From Atopsyche davidsoni (Eukaryota; Arthropoda; Insecta; Trichoptera; Hydrobiosidae), in NCBI GenBank assembly GCA_022113835.1, contig JAILWY010000012.1, positions 15,190,001-15,254,000 on the forward strand: a stretch of DNA of 64,000 nt, written 5' to 3'. A program made the position numbers and the translations under genes. Positions 10,962-21,735 of this stretch are shown piece by piece (position 1 is the first letter of the stretch; the number at the start of each line of letters is the position of its first letter). A model generated the notes under the pieces. The model was not told the origin of the DNA. It saw nothing but the letters and a program-made list of their open reading frames with translations, and did not search any database.

Positions 10962-11239
10962 ATGATTGAGTACATTTTTTATATTGAAAATTGATTAAAG
11001 AAACTCCCCAAGCTTACATTGCCGGTGCATTTAATTGGCATAATAAGTACGTTGTTTCATTTATAGGATATGATTGTTAAAAATTCTTGCTTAGTACCAG
11101 TGATTCGTTGGTATAATTGATAATGCACCGGCCATGTAAGCTTGGGGATGTGGGTTTAAATCCCACACAAATCACGATTATATTTTTCTAAGAGTTTCTT
11201 TCATTAATTTTCAATATTTGAAAAAATGTACTTAATCAT
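10962..11239. mobile_element. fold-back element with TA duplication, carrying a tRNA-like sequence
   Basis: The left arm starts ATGATTGAGTACATTTTTT and the right arm ends as its near-complement AAAAAATGTACTTAATCAT. Each side is bordered by TA (10960-10961 and 11240-11241). The outer arms are about 45 bp. A further inner pair matches in reverse: AAGCTTACATTGCCGGTGCA at 11011-11030 and TGCACCGGCCATGTAAGCTT at 11123-11142. The right half contains a 76-nt tRNA-like sequence. It may be a MITE that captured a SINE, or a SINE duplicated in inverse. Confidence 0.55.
11100..11175 (+). repeat. tRNA-like 76-mer (SINE head), not a functional tRNA
   Basis: GTGATT at the start can pair with AATCAC at the end, as an acceptor stem of a 76-nt tRNA. 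A TGGTATAATTGATAA segment lies where box A belongs, and GGGTTTAAATCCC fits box B. The anticodon-loop position reads CATGTAA, which would give anticodon TGT (threonine type), but base 33 is A instead of T and the anticodon stem is poor. The copy at 23167-23242 is the same length, so this is a repeat family. Confidence 0.55.
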
Positions 11240-11241
11240 TA

Positions 11242-12801
11242 TCATTCAGTAACAAGATGATGACTTATGTTTTTTATCCCTACGAGGGTAGCTATCATTC
11301 TGATATCTTACAATTTTAAACAATTTATTTGACATGTATTGGAGAGTAAAAATAAAGCAGTAGTTTTTATTTATAATCTATCAATTGCATGTATAATTGC
11401 AAAACACATTGCGAACACCAGAAAAATGAGATGATATCCATAAAAATTTGTTTGTATTTTTTAATATTAACTCTAAACCATTTAAATTCACCATTCTCGT
11501 TGTGTTTATCCTCATTTGAAATGTATTTTAGTGTATCTCAAATATTTTTATGTCAAAAATGATAATAAACTAGGCTCTTTTGATTTACTAAAAAAATTAT
11601 TGAATATATAATAATTAAAAAACAAATAGCAGTTAATGTTAAAAAAATCTCTTTTGTTGCGTTATTTTAATTGATATTTATTATAATTGCCGCGTAAGAT
11701 ATCAAAGCCCTCATTGAACGCAATACACAACCCAAAGGCCGATAAACATTTTAATGTATGGACAATTATGATATAAGATATTCATTTACAATTGGAATGA
11801 AAGCCTATAATTACGGAGCCTCCGCACACACACCTCGAGGCGCTCCATACTAACAAGAGTAAATATTTACACAACTTTTTACAGATTCAGAGGTAGCGTG
11901 TTCCCAAACTGACGTGCTTAATTAACATCTTCGAGTAGATAAGTAGCTACGTGTCTAAAACACAAAACAAGTATTTTTTTATTACAAATCTTATTGCGTT
12001 TAAATCAAATATACAAACTATTTACACGAAGATCTTTTAACTTACAGAAAAATAAGCCACATCCTGATCTAGTGCTGAGCATTTTTTCCATGGGGTACCC
12101 ATATCAAATAGTTTTGTACGTATGATATATTTAAAAAAATGTTTAAAAAGATCATTTTTTGTTTCGATTGAACGCAATAAAAAATATTCAATGAAAAATA
12201 TTTTTAAAAAAATAGCACAAACATAATTGAAAACAACATTTTATTATGAGCTATATGAATTCAAAGCATTCAAAACTCATCATGTGTTTTATTTGTGATC
12301 AATAATTAAATAAGTAAATCAAAAATTCACTTTCGTATTTCATTGAGAACTAATAAAGCAAGTGGACAAAAACATTAAAAGCTCTCAGGCTGCCGCAAGA
12401 TAGTCGAGACGAATTAAAATTAAAAATGATGAAAGGTAATTATAACCGGGTTGTGTTAATTAAATTTGATGACTTATCATAAGCAGCGCAAACAGGGTTT
12501 CCAGAGAAGAGCTGGTTTTCATTTAATATGTTGAATGTGAAATAATATTGCTTGCGAGTGAGGTGAGGTGTGGATAATCGGAATTAATTACATAGGGACG
12601 CTTAATTTACTGAGTTATCTGTAAAGAGTGGGAAGGACAGGCTTTATCGCGGATTTTAAAAAAGAAATTCAAGGATAAGAAAATACCACATAATATCTTT
12701 TAATTTAAAAATTTATTGAAAAAATAAAACCAGCTCGACTGTAATATACTTGTGATAAAAGGGGCTAAAAAATATGTTATATATATTTGTCGTATTGAAA
12801 T
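11242..12801. other. AT-rich stretch, little recognised
   Basis: Mostly AT-rich. A slightly GC-richer segment at 11810-11940 (GAGCCTCCGCACACACACCT, then CGAGGCGCTCC) could be a small regulatory island. No coding-like frame was found. Confidence 0.45.
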
Positions 12802-12809
12802 GAGTACAT
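12802..12809. repeat. target-site duplication, left copy
   Basis: GAGTACAT directly precedes the TAGGGTGTCCC end of the hAT-like transposon and is identical to 15218-15225. Confidence 0.85.
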
Positions 12810-15217
12810 TAGGGTGTCCCTTATATGACCAAAAAATTTTTTTTTTCAAATTTCGAAATGGGTACCCTCTACTTTTTTTAGTAATGCTATAAGAGTCTTA
12901 AATATAAAATTTCATCTTTCTAGCATAATTGCAACCAGTGCCGACCGAGCTTCAAAGTTTAGTAAAAAACGTGTTTTGTCTTGATATTTCGGTCTGGTAT
13001 AAAATCATTATAAATGCAATAAATTAAGTAAATAATAGTAAAAATTCAATTAGATGAACATTAATCTTTAATCAAAAACATAAAGTAATAACAATCAGCC
13101 AGGGTAACTTTTTTTTAGAGTTGTTTTTTTACAGTCCGGATACAATTTTCTATGTTCCTGGACACAGCGCAGCAAGAACTGTTTTTGTTCTTCTTCAGCC
13201 GTGATAAGTCCGTTAAAATCTTGCATCATTTTAACAGCCCTTTCAGCAGTATCATTCACAATTCTCAAATAACAATTTAAATATATCACAAAAAGTCAAT
13301 TTAACTTACTAAACAACCTTTGAGGCAGTTCTTCCTTTGACGGGTCATAGCGTTTGCTAAAATCTGAGGTTTTGTCCCGGTTGAAGTTGGCAATCATTTT
13401 CTTCTTAGTTTGGTTATCAACTTCATCATCAAACAGTGATAGAATAACTGTCTCTTCACATAAATACCACAAGTGATGGCTAAACTTGCTTATAGAAGCA
13501 TTAGAAATTGTTGCGTCAACTTTTTCGTACTCTTTTAACATCTTCAAGAAGCGCAAATCTTGGTTAGGTGCTTTGATCGCCACTGTACATTCGAGCCAAG
13601 GTTTAACATACAACACCACGACAAATAAGCAAACATCTTGTAGAGCCTTTTTGTCCTTCGCAGTTATTCTGCATTGTGACTGAAGTAAACACATTTTTAA
13701 AGAATAGATCGCTCTCGCCATCCAGCGTGCCTGATGCATGGCTTTGGGGGGGCTTAGTTTTAATTTTTCCTCTGAGTCTCCTCCCAAAAATATTACGCAC
13801 AGTTCGACCAATTTGCGGTAGTCATCTCTTACATAACCTTTGTCTAATTCTGCCTTATAAAATATTAAAAAAGCTTGAATGTCTGTCTCGGCAACACGTT
13901 GTTTTACGAAATTAAGAGATGGTTCAATGTTACTAGAGTCGATGTTTTTCCAATTTTCTCTGAACTTTTTAAACATTGGAGTATCTGGGCTACTAGTAAT
14001 TTACTTAATTTTGCTTTCAAAGACAGCTTTTAGGACCAATTCATAAACATGATGACGACAGACGAGCAGCAATTCTCTTCCTAAAGTTTCTCCAAAATAG
14101 CACAAGCTCCATTGAAACGGCCAGTATTGAAAGCTGTTGTGTCGCAGCACATTATTTGTACTTTATCGTGAAGGTTCTAGTCAAAGAGAGCTGTTGAGAC
14201 AGCCTTAGCTTGATGTTTTTCAGAAGAATGTTCTAGTTTTGGCACTGCAAGAAGCTGTTCCTTATCGTCAAACGAAGCAATAACTGGCAAGCGTTCTTCT
14301 TTAGAACTTCGTACATCCAACCTGGGTAATAGTGTTCCATCCCAATGGACTGTGACTACGTCGGGTACATTGTTTTGGAAGTCAGATTTTAATGCTTCTG
14401 CCCTTGATTTTCTAGTTTCAGCAGCTAGTGATTCTCTTTGTCTTACAACCCTTTCCTCTTCTTCCATTCGTCGTTGTTTAGATCTATCTTCTTTTTCCGA
14501 CAATTTTTTATCAACACCACCTAAGCATCCTGGTCGATCTGGCTCTCTCTGTTTCATTAAAAATAATTTATCTTACTCTATTTTCATTCTCTCAAAAGCA
14601 TCAGCATGTGCAATATCAAACAAATTATCAAGATCAATTTTGAAATTGTTCTCACGGCTCTTGAACGTAACCTGAGTTTTCTTACAATTTTTTTTGCAAC
14701 TCTCTCCAAACATGATATAAATCAACAAGTTTCTTCACGCAGTTAGGATATGCCCTTGTTGGAATTCTTACTTTTTCCCAATATATGATGCACTCCCTAA
14801 TCACAAGATTTGCACTTTCACTAACAATCAGTTTAACCTCACGAATATTGTAAAATAGGACCGAGGGAATTTGTCGATTAGATGGTAATTTTGCACCATT
14901 TATTTGATATCTAGGCAAACCGATAAGGAAATTATTTTGTTTATCACTCCGTAATTCCACCGACATGTTAACGCACTAAACAATGGAGCACTACTAATCT
15001 CAAAAATCACGTATGAAATGACAAATAAAACATGCAGTTACAAGTCACAGCGCAGTACTTACGCAACTTGTATGGACAAGTTAAAATCGCAAGTCGGCAC
15101 GGGTTACCGTTTATAAATCGAACTAATATTTTTTTCTAGACAATATAGGGTTATTACTAAACTTTTAAGAAGGTACGCGTAAAAAAATATTGAACTTGAA
15201 TTTTAAGGGACACCCTA
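12810..15217 (-). mobile_element. hAT-like DNA transposon, 2.4 kb, degenerate
   Basis: The terminal inverted repeats are 14 bp and identical: TAGGGTGTCCCTTA at 12810-12823 and its complement at 15204-15217. A perfect 8-bp duplication GAGTACAT flanks the element. An 8-bp duplication and a TA-G-GG terminus fit the hAT superfamily. P and Merlin elements also make 8-bp (or 8-9-bp) duplications, but the CxxH motif after the second catalytic D argues for hAT. The element carries one broken transposase gene on the minus strand. With intact ends it is probably a relatively recent insertion that has since accumulated disabling changes. Confidence 0.85.
13095..14966 (-). pseudogene. broken transposase gene of the hAT-like transposon
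   Basis: The reading frame is scattered over pieces starting with Met at 14966. The order of motifs is: an I-I-Y-W-E-K-V-R-I-P-T-R block (14850-14740), V-H-W-D-G-T-L-L (about 14350, probable first catalytic D), C-C-D-T-T-A-F-N-T-G (about 14140, second D), C-R-H-H (about 14065, CxxH motif), H-L-W-Y-L-C-E-E (about 13470-13450, possible catalytic E), and N-D-T-A-E-R-A-V near the C-terminus (about 13255-13230). The same motif series occurs in a family of uncharacterised invertebrate transposase-like proteins. Visible lesions are a frameshift in an A-run near 14690, a stop near 14577, a TAG near 14173, a frameshift near 14095, a TAA near 14000, and a probable internal deletion near 13295. The longest open piece (13296-13976) has 226 codons. 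It is non-functional. Confidence 0.8.
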
Positions 15218-15225
15218 GAGTACAT
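15218..15225. repeat. target-site duplication, right copy
   Basis: GAGTACAT directly follows the right terminal repeat of the hAT-like transposon and equals 12802-12809. Confidence 0.85.
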
Positions 15226-17229
15226 ACATGTAAATAAAGCTATGAAATTATTTTTGAGTTTATGATCAGGTTAGGTTAATAATGATATATGTCACGTTTG
15301 TATTTTATTATTTCCACAGCATGTGATTTAATACTTTTATAAAATAACTAGTATATTTATTCACCAACTATAAAGTAATTAGTAGTTTGACTGGAAGTCG
15401 GGAGAGCAGCCAAATCAGTAAGATTGGTCAAGAGTAACCAACTCTTGAAGAAAAACTTCTATTTCAAGGTAGTGACAAATATTATTTCTGTGATACTTAC
15501 ATACAACGATAATGAAGATGTTGATATAACGAAAGAATTCGACAAGATCGCTGCTAGAACTTGCATAAATTCTTTAGTAAATCGTTATTGATCGTTTGAT
15601 CCACGGAATAATACAGGAAACGCATAAAAATGGAATTTTACAATTAAAATTAACTACAAAGGCATTCTTTGATAAACTTTGAAAGCAAATAAAAACTTTA
15701 ACATCTGGTAGTAATGACTGTAGCAAATGATGAACCTTATTGATTTTCAAATCAACGCTGTTCAATATACTTTTTATAAGATTTAGTTTTAATGGGTAAT
15801 AACTTTTAATCGATTTTTATTCCTTCTAAAATGTGTATTAACATGTAAATGCCATTATTGCTAATAAAAAGTCTGTGTTCAATTTTTCACAGTTTTTCGA
15901 TTAATTGCACAAAACAGTTCAGTTAGAATATTCCTTTTGTAATGTAGACTCCAAACGAGTAAGTATCTCCAATCTTTTACATTTTATTGATCAATAAATT
16001 AACATTTCTTTAAAGACCTCCAAATGACCGTAAATTTTATTTTTTACAAATAATCGGCAAGTTGTTAATTGATACATGTTGGAAGCTTGATTAAAGCGTA
16101 TTTCAAATAGAACATATTATTGCAACTGTTTTTCTGTCTATTAATTAAAAATAGACAGACATTTTTATTACCTATTTACAGGTAGTGTAGCTATAATTAT
16201 CACATTTTCCGCGAAAGCATAAAAACGTGGGTTCGTAATAATAAATATTTTAATAAAATTGAGGATCGTACCTTCATTTTTCGTTTGACAACAATATTCT
16301 TAACGTATTATATACCTTTGTGTTTTTGCTGTACTATGAAAATTGAGTGTTTAAAATATTAATGTATTGTTTTATTTTTTATGTGTAATTTATTAGAATT
16401 ATAAAAAAATTGTGACTTTTCTTAGGTTCATAGAACTGGTACAACTCAATGCAATCGGGTTATCTTGTCATTTTGACTTACATGCATCTTGTATAAAACA
16501 TTCAACTAAATAAAGAAATCATATCACAACAATCTCCGAAAACAGAAACTATTTAAATGCTAATAAGACATCTGTGAAGTTGTAGCTTTTTTAGCAAAAA
16601 AACTGTTGTAGGTTTTTTTACTTGTTACAAAATTATTAGCAAGAATTTTATACGTAAATAATTAAAACCGCATAATCACTAATATGTTATAGAATATTTA
16701 TCTTGAAATTATGCACCAAACATTATTTAAATTATACCAAATAAATTAATTGAAAACATGAAACTATTAAAAAATTTACACATTTAAAAATAGTTCACTT
16801 TGTATTTTTGCAAAAATCATTACTCAAATAATAAGAAGCAGCTACTTAACATTCATATAAGGTCAAATGGTATATTCAACCGAATAAATATGCATTACAA
16901 ATTATAAAAAATGTGTGTAAATTTATTATCTATATATTACTTATAACATTAAAAAATTATGAATATTCATAATACAAGTCCTGAAAATGTCATTAAAATG
17001 TCAAAATAAATTAAACCATAATCATTCTCAAATTCTATTAAATAAATATATTCTATAATTATAATGATAAAAGTACCTTTGTATTTTGTCTTCACTTTGA
17101 GTTTTATTAAAAATTTTGCATTACTAGTTTCGACCAAATACACTGGGTCATCATCAGATGCATAACTAAACTCAACCAGATTAAATTTATTCTGGCTTTT
17201 AGAAGTAAAAAATGTCGCAAGTCATCCGT
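15226..17229. other. AT-rich stretch with one retroelement-tail-like motif
   Basis: No coding-like frame was found. At 17095-17165 the minus strand reads CATCTGATGATGACCCAGTG, then GGTCGAAACTAGTAATG and an AT-rich tail. This is the same style of motif pair as at 2455-2515, commonly seen near retroelement ends. Otherwise featureless. Confidence 0.4.
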
Positions 17230-17460
17230 ATCAATATATTTATCATCAGCAGGAGTGACTTGGGGCGGGTATTTTGCAAGCCGCCGACAGGTACACCTCG
17301 GGAGCGCTCACGTATCGCCAGGTGGCTGATTACACGCCGAGGTAATGAAACTCCTCGCCGCACCTGGGAGCGGTGATTAGTGGCCACGTGAGATGCTCGC
17401 AAAGCCAGATCGGAAACCTCAACAGTGCGCACTCTCAGGCTTATCAATTGCACGGACCAT
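17230..17460. promoter_or_regulatory. GC-rich island with E-box cluster
   Basis: About 230 bp contain several E-box words: GACAGGTACACCTCG, GCCAGGTGGC, CGCACCTGGG and GCCACGTGAG. CAGGTG/CACCTG is the core bound by Snail/ZEB and many bHLH factors. An 84-codon minus frame spans the block but has no recognisable family features. An enhancer is the likelier reading. Confidence 0.4.
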
Positions 17461-17825
17461 TCAAAAATTCATGTCCTGGTAAGACCGTGATTAATAATTT
17501 CAGAAATTGAGCCATTTTGTGATTTGGTTTAGTTTATTTTTGTGTGTTCTGTCGAATTTGATATGAATATATTCCGGGATCTTTATAGATTTGATTTTGA
17601 AGATAACTGTTGTAAGTCTTTTGATTGTTATTTTTTAAATAAATCATAAAGTCAATACAATAAGGTAACCCTAAACTGTCGGCTGTCAAATTGTTTTTTT
17701 TAAGTGATCCCAAAACTTTACTGCAAAAATGGCGACAAATTCAAATCTTGCGTTAATTTTGAGACACCTTTATAAACAAAGTGTGCAAAAATGATGACAG
17801 TATGTTATTAAATAGAGTGAAAATT

Positions 17826-17862
17826 GACATGTGGAAAAATCACTCAAGTATATTATTATATT
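17826..17862 (-). mobile_element. solo end of the 28-kb fold-back family
   Basis: GACATGTGGAAAAATCACTC followed by AAGTATA matches the arm of the fold-back elements at 28263-28389 and 29729-30202. No second arm is found nearby, so this is a solo or truncated copy. Confidence 0.45.
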
Positions 17863-18490
17863 TAGTAAGTTATTGGTTAAAAAATCTAATTCGATTCATG
17901 TCGCAGATAAGCGTTATATTTTATTCAATATGTATAAAGCTTCTTATCCATGTTTAAATATATATATACAATAAATAGTGAGTTTTCAGATCTTAGAAGG
18001 CTGCACGTTGAGCATTTCTCGTTAGAACAAGATGCGGGTTTTCAACAAAGTAACAGATACTTTCATTCAAGTGACTACATTAAAGCGTACATCTCATGAT
18101 ACAAGATTGCACAATCCTTATCATTTCTTAGCAGTTGTATTAGTCAGCGGAAACGTGTCGTGCTGGGCTGTGTAAAAACCTTCCTTTTCATGTTCCACTG
18201 TGATACCATCTCTACCCGTACGGCTATGCTGCACCGCGTCGTCCGCTTTCCAATTAGTAATGAAAAAAGCTTGGGAACTGACTGTCCCCAGTTCATACAA
18301 GCCGACGCCGCCATAACGCCCGGTTTCTGGAATACCAATCAACGAAAATTGCACTCAACAAACTGTCACCGTTCAATTGAAAAACTGAGCGATATTTGAT
18401 GTGAGCTTATATTGGTGTGTGCTAACCAATGATTAAATGCTATACTGGCGTACTATAGAAGTAATTTACATTGAAAAACCGTTTAGTTTT
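17863..18490. other. non-coding stretch
   Basis: Partly AT-rich. 18120-18400 is of higher complexity with overlapping short frames on both strands (up to 79 codons), none coding-like. No gene is called. Confidence 0.4.
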
Positions 18491-18566
18491 AAAGTTTCCC
18501 CAAATTGTGATGACAAACCTTGTACATAACAAGCAAGGTACCAAACCTATGTATATAAAAAAAAAA
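18491..18566 (+). repeat. duplicated 56-mer followed by poly(A)
   Basis: Positions 18491-18546 are an exact reverse complement of 20673-20728. The copy is followed by CCTATGTATATA and about 14 A residues. The poly(A) suggests retroposition of a transcript whose source reads leftward at 20.7 kb, although a pair of terminal inverted repeats 2.1 kb apart is not excluded. Confidence 0.55.
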
Positions 18567-18569
18567 AAA

Positions 18570-19659
18570 AGTTTTAGACGTTTATTTTATTTTGGAAACT
18601 GCGAATGACTATGATTTAAAAAATGACTAGCATATCAAAAAGTATGATATATTTTTATGCTCATTTTTTTCTATAACATATTTACCAACCCTTAATCATA
18701 TCGTGATTATTCTGACGAAAAAACTGCTAACGGGGACGCATTTATTCCCGCCTCATTATTGGTGAAAAACTTTAAACCACAAGTTCACAATAGCCGGGTG
18801 TGAATTTTAATCCAACTTATACCCTTATTTTTTTTAACAGTTTTTAATTTAATAAGTTGTTTAAACAATATACGGGTAGTCAGTGGGTCCATTTAAAATA
18901 TTGACTAAAGCAATCATAAATATTATTTTTTAATATGTAAATCGCATGTTTATGGACGGTCCAAGTTAATTGTATAAGATTATAGAAGATTTGGGACATA
19001 ATAAAAAAACATTTTCAATCTTACACAGTTATTGCGGCGCTACACGTTTCATAAAGTGTACTCGATAACGCCACGTCTGTCCTTTCTTTTTATAAAGCGC
19101 ACCGTGTAGGAACAACCACTCATTGCATTTAATTCTGCAGTATGTTATAAAGTTACAAAAGATTTTAAACGAAGGTTCGCAGACATAACAGAACTTTTTA
19201 AGAATATATTGCAAAATATTGAAAAAATCTTTGTTTGACGATAATCGTTAAAAATTTTATGAAGCGACTTTTTTTTTATAGGAATTATAACATTATCTGG
19301 TTTCAGTTGACATTTCGAAGCCTGAAATTTCAATGAAAATAAAAATACACCAAATATCTGACTACTGAAAAATTACTATTATGAATGTAAATTTATTACG
19401 TATTCCATCGTTTTATTGACATATTACTCTATAGATAAGACAATGAGACGCCTTATACCCAAACATGCTCGGCTGGGTAGTGAATATTAATTAACATGTA
19501 TACAATAGAAACGCCGTGTTCTTGAGAATGTAACATTTTTAGTTGAAATCTCCGTCGTTTTTTGACAAATTACACTGTATCGGGTGCAGAAAATCCCAGT
19601 GGAGTTAACATAAATTCAATAATAATAATAAAATTAATTAATATTTAAAATGTTGAAGT
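18570..19659. other. AT-rich stretch, nothing recognised
   Basis: Only short random frames in AT-rich sequence are seen. Confidence 0.5.
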
Positions 19660-19880
19660 TTGCTGGGAGGTTGTAAGAAGGATAGAAAGGCACGCTGCAG
19701 TGCTCCGGCGGAGATGTGCGCGGCAGATTCCCTGTTATTTCATTACGCGAGAATCGTTGCGCGGACGACCACGGAGAAGGAACCCTGCACAGCCTCCCCA
19801 CCACACGCACCTGGTCTCCCTGTACAGCCTTTCGTTCCATGTTCACTTGCTGATGCTTTATGTTCATGAAACTGACGAGT
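19660..19880. promoter_or_regulatory. GC-richer island
   Basis: About 220 bp of higher GC (GCTCCGGCGGAGATGTGCGC, CGTTGCGCGGACGACC) have overlapping 69- to 80-codon frames on both strands. No frame stands out as coding. It could be a regulatory element or a small non-conserved exon. Confidence 0.3.
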
Positions 19881-20269
19881 GGCTGTATCCGTTTTACCGG
19901 TTTTTCGATGCGTTAACAGTTTTTGTTAATAATAATAAATGACCATTTTGTTGTGTGGGAAAGGTTGAGACTGATGTTTTCATAATTATTGCAACTTTTT
20001 TCAACACACATACAAGCTATTTTAAGCAAAGAATGATTAAAAACATAAAAAAATCAAATGAAGTTTTATGGCAAGCTATAACCAATTGCTTATATGTACT
20101 GTGCGTAAATGCTATATATAGTCAATCTTATTGCAATAATTAAACAAATGTGATTTGATACGGCAATTTCTCCTTCCACTGCTTGATAGACAAGTAACGG
20201 AGATATTAAATATTGATAGACAAAATAATAATGATATCAAGTCAAGTAATTGCTAACAATTTGATATAA

Positions 20270-20350
20270 ATCTCTTGACGTATAGCGTGCTCTGTTGCGA
20301 GTCGTTGCTGACGTCACGACGCCATCAAAGTGTCGCCGATGGGGAAACAA
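20270..20350. promoter_or_regulatory. short island with full CRE palindrome
   Basis: TGACGTCA occupies 20309-20316 within GTCGTTGCTGACGTCACGAC. It is flanked by GC-richer sequence in an AT-rich region and is the second full CRE site in the window. Confidence 0.35.
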
Positions 20351-20672
20351 ATCGATGAAAACACGATTTATGTTGATTTATACGATATTTTGAAAAACAT
20401 ATAAAGTTTATACACAATAGAGAATTATATATAAGTGAACGTTAACACTCGAATAAAATATAGCAAATTTCTCTCTACTTCTTCTCGGTGAACGATAAAT
20501 TTCATATTCATGGAATATAAACAAAATCATCTGTATAATATACCTTTGAGGTAAAAATTAAATATTTAGAGAGGTAATGTATTTATATAAAAATTCAGGC
20601 TAAATATAATAACCCTTCACCGTGTTCCCTTACAGTGGGCTCACCGCTACCCAACATTTATCGATGTATAAT

Positions 20673-20728
20673 GTTTGGTACCTTGCTTGTTATGTACAAG
20701 GTTTGTCATCACAATTTGGGGAAACTTT
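20673..20728 (-). repeat. 56-mer, inverted copy of 18491-18546
   Basis: This is an exact 56-bp inverse duplicate of the sequence at 18.5 kb. On the minus strand it lies five bases beyond the stop codon of the 20734-20909 exon candidate, so it may be 3' untranslated sequence of that transcript. Confidence 0.6.
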
Positions 20729-20733
20729 CCAAA

Positions 20734-20909
20734 CTAGTCGATCGAAATTGTGCTATATATGGGAGTGACTGAAGCTACACCCCCTGGTTTATCTTCTTTA
20801 TGGTTCCGATGACATGCTTCAAGAAGCCATCCAGTGAATTCATCAACTGTGGGTGTCTCGCCACTGACTTCAGGCCCTCCTGTCGGCATTGGCTCTCCAG
20901 TTGGTGTCT
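20734..20909 (-). CDS. candidate terminal coding exon, unknown protein
   Basis: On the minus strand a good acceptor (CCCCATCTTTGGTCTTCAG, with G at 20910) opens a segment of 2 nt plus 57 codons and a TAG stop at 20736-20734. The peptide is hydrophilic and of coding-like composition. It includes GEPMPTGGPEVSGETPTVDE, then WLLEACHRNHKEDKPGG and an end of YSTISID. I do not recognise the family. The frame also stays open upstream of the acceptor to an ATG at 20931, so an unspliced 65-codon ORF is an alternative. The adjacent downstream 56-mer is duplicated with poly(A) at 18.5 kb, which suggests that the locus is, or was, transcribed. It could be the last exon of a host gene or a retroelement remnant. 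Confidence 0.35.
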
Positions 20910-20939
20910 CTGAAGACCAAAGATGGGGCATGAACCCAC

Positions 20940-21430
20940 AAGGTGGATGTATTCTATTAAATACTCAAGAAAATTAAAATAATGATTTATTATTGTTCCA
21001 TCTTACTAATTCTATTCTTACACTTGTCGTAACACCTTCGAGTAAAGACCTCGCACTTTTGAGACGCTCACAGCGGCCCAGGCACATCTGACCCAAAAAG
21101 GGTTTTTTTTTTGTTGGAAAGGTTTAGAATCTTGGATTTGTGAAGAAGGTAGGACCCAGAGGGTTAGGTCTATTTGGTTTTCAGGCTTTGTATCAGGAAG
21201 AGCCGCAGCCTGTGGGGTCCGGCAGGCCCACCGCGGCTTGGTGGAGGGCGTGCATAAATCGTCGCCCCGGGGTCCCCAGCACGACCAAGTCCCGCTCTAC
21301 TGACTCGCAGGGCGGCGGTCGATTATTGTAATTAGACGAGAATATTAATCCCAGCCGAGATTATGCTATTAGATATGTGCTGGAATTAATATGCACTCGA
21401 TGCAGTATGCATTTAGCGCACTTATGGTTT
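20940..21430. promoter_or_regulatory. GC-richer island
   Basis: From about 21040 to 21330 the sequence is GC-rich (GTGGGGTCCGGCAGGCCCAC, CGTCGCCCCGGGGTCCCC). It is followed by TAATTAGACGAGAATATTAA, a homeodomain-type word. A 63-codon plus frame (21140-21331) shows no family features. Confidence 0.3.
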
Positions 21431-21570
21431 GATTACTCGTATTACGAATAGCGTTTATTAATAAAGCCTGATTGGAAAGAAAATTATTATATTAAACACT
21501 ATTAATATCTATATAATTAAAAGTGAATGTTTAATGTGTGTAATTAATTTTGAAGTGTATATTTTGTTAC

Positions 21571-21735
21571 CTCTCCTCATAGGAGGTTGTTGAACATTTC
21601 ATCGAGCATATTTCTATCCTGGGCCAGTCTCACTGATTCGGCTATACTTCTGACCTCCAGCCACTGTGAAGTAGCTTAACTGAAAATCTCCAAGCAAGAA
21701 TCTTCGTGCCGGTGCTCTCTATAGTATAATATGAG
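21571..21735 (-). repeat. R1 repeat copy, best-preserved coding end
   Basis: Read on the minus strand, the frame runs through LAQDRNMLDEMFNNLL to a TGA stop at 21579-21577, followed by GGAGAGGT. Other copies encode related endings (AQYDYMLSEMVPNLL at 48.8 kb, RHRNMFSEMVTNLL at 31.6 kb). Substitutions that keep the frame across copies suggest the family is the C-terminal coding end of a retroelement. The copy is partial. Confidence 0.5.

Noticed and set aside
11100..11175. Functional tRNA-Thr(TGT) gene
   Set aside because: Base 33 is A, the anticodon stem is badly paired, and a same-length related copy occurs at 23167 inside repeat sequence.
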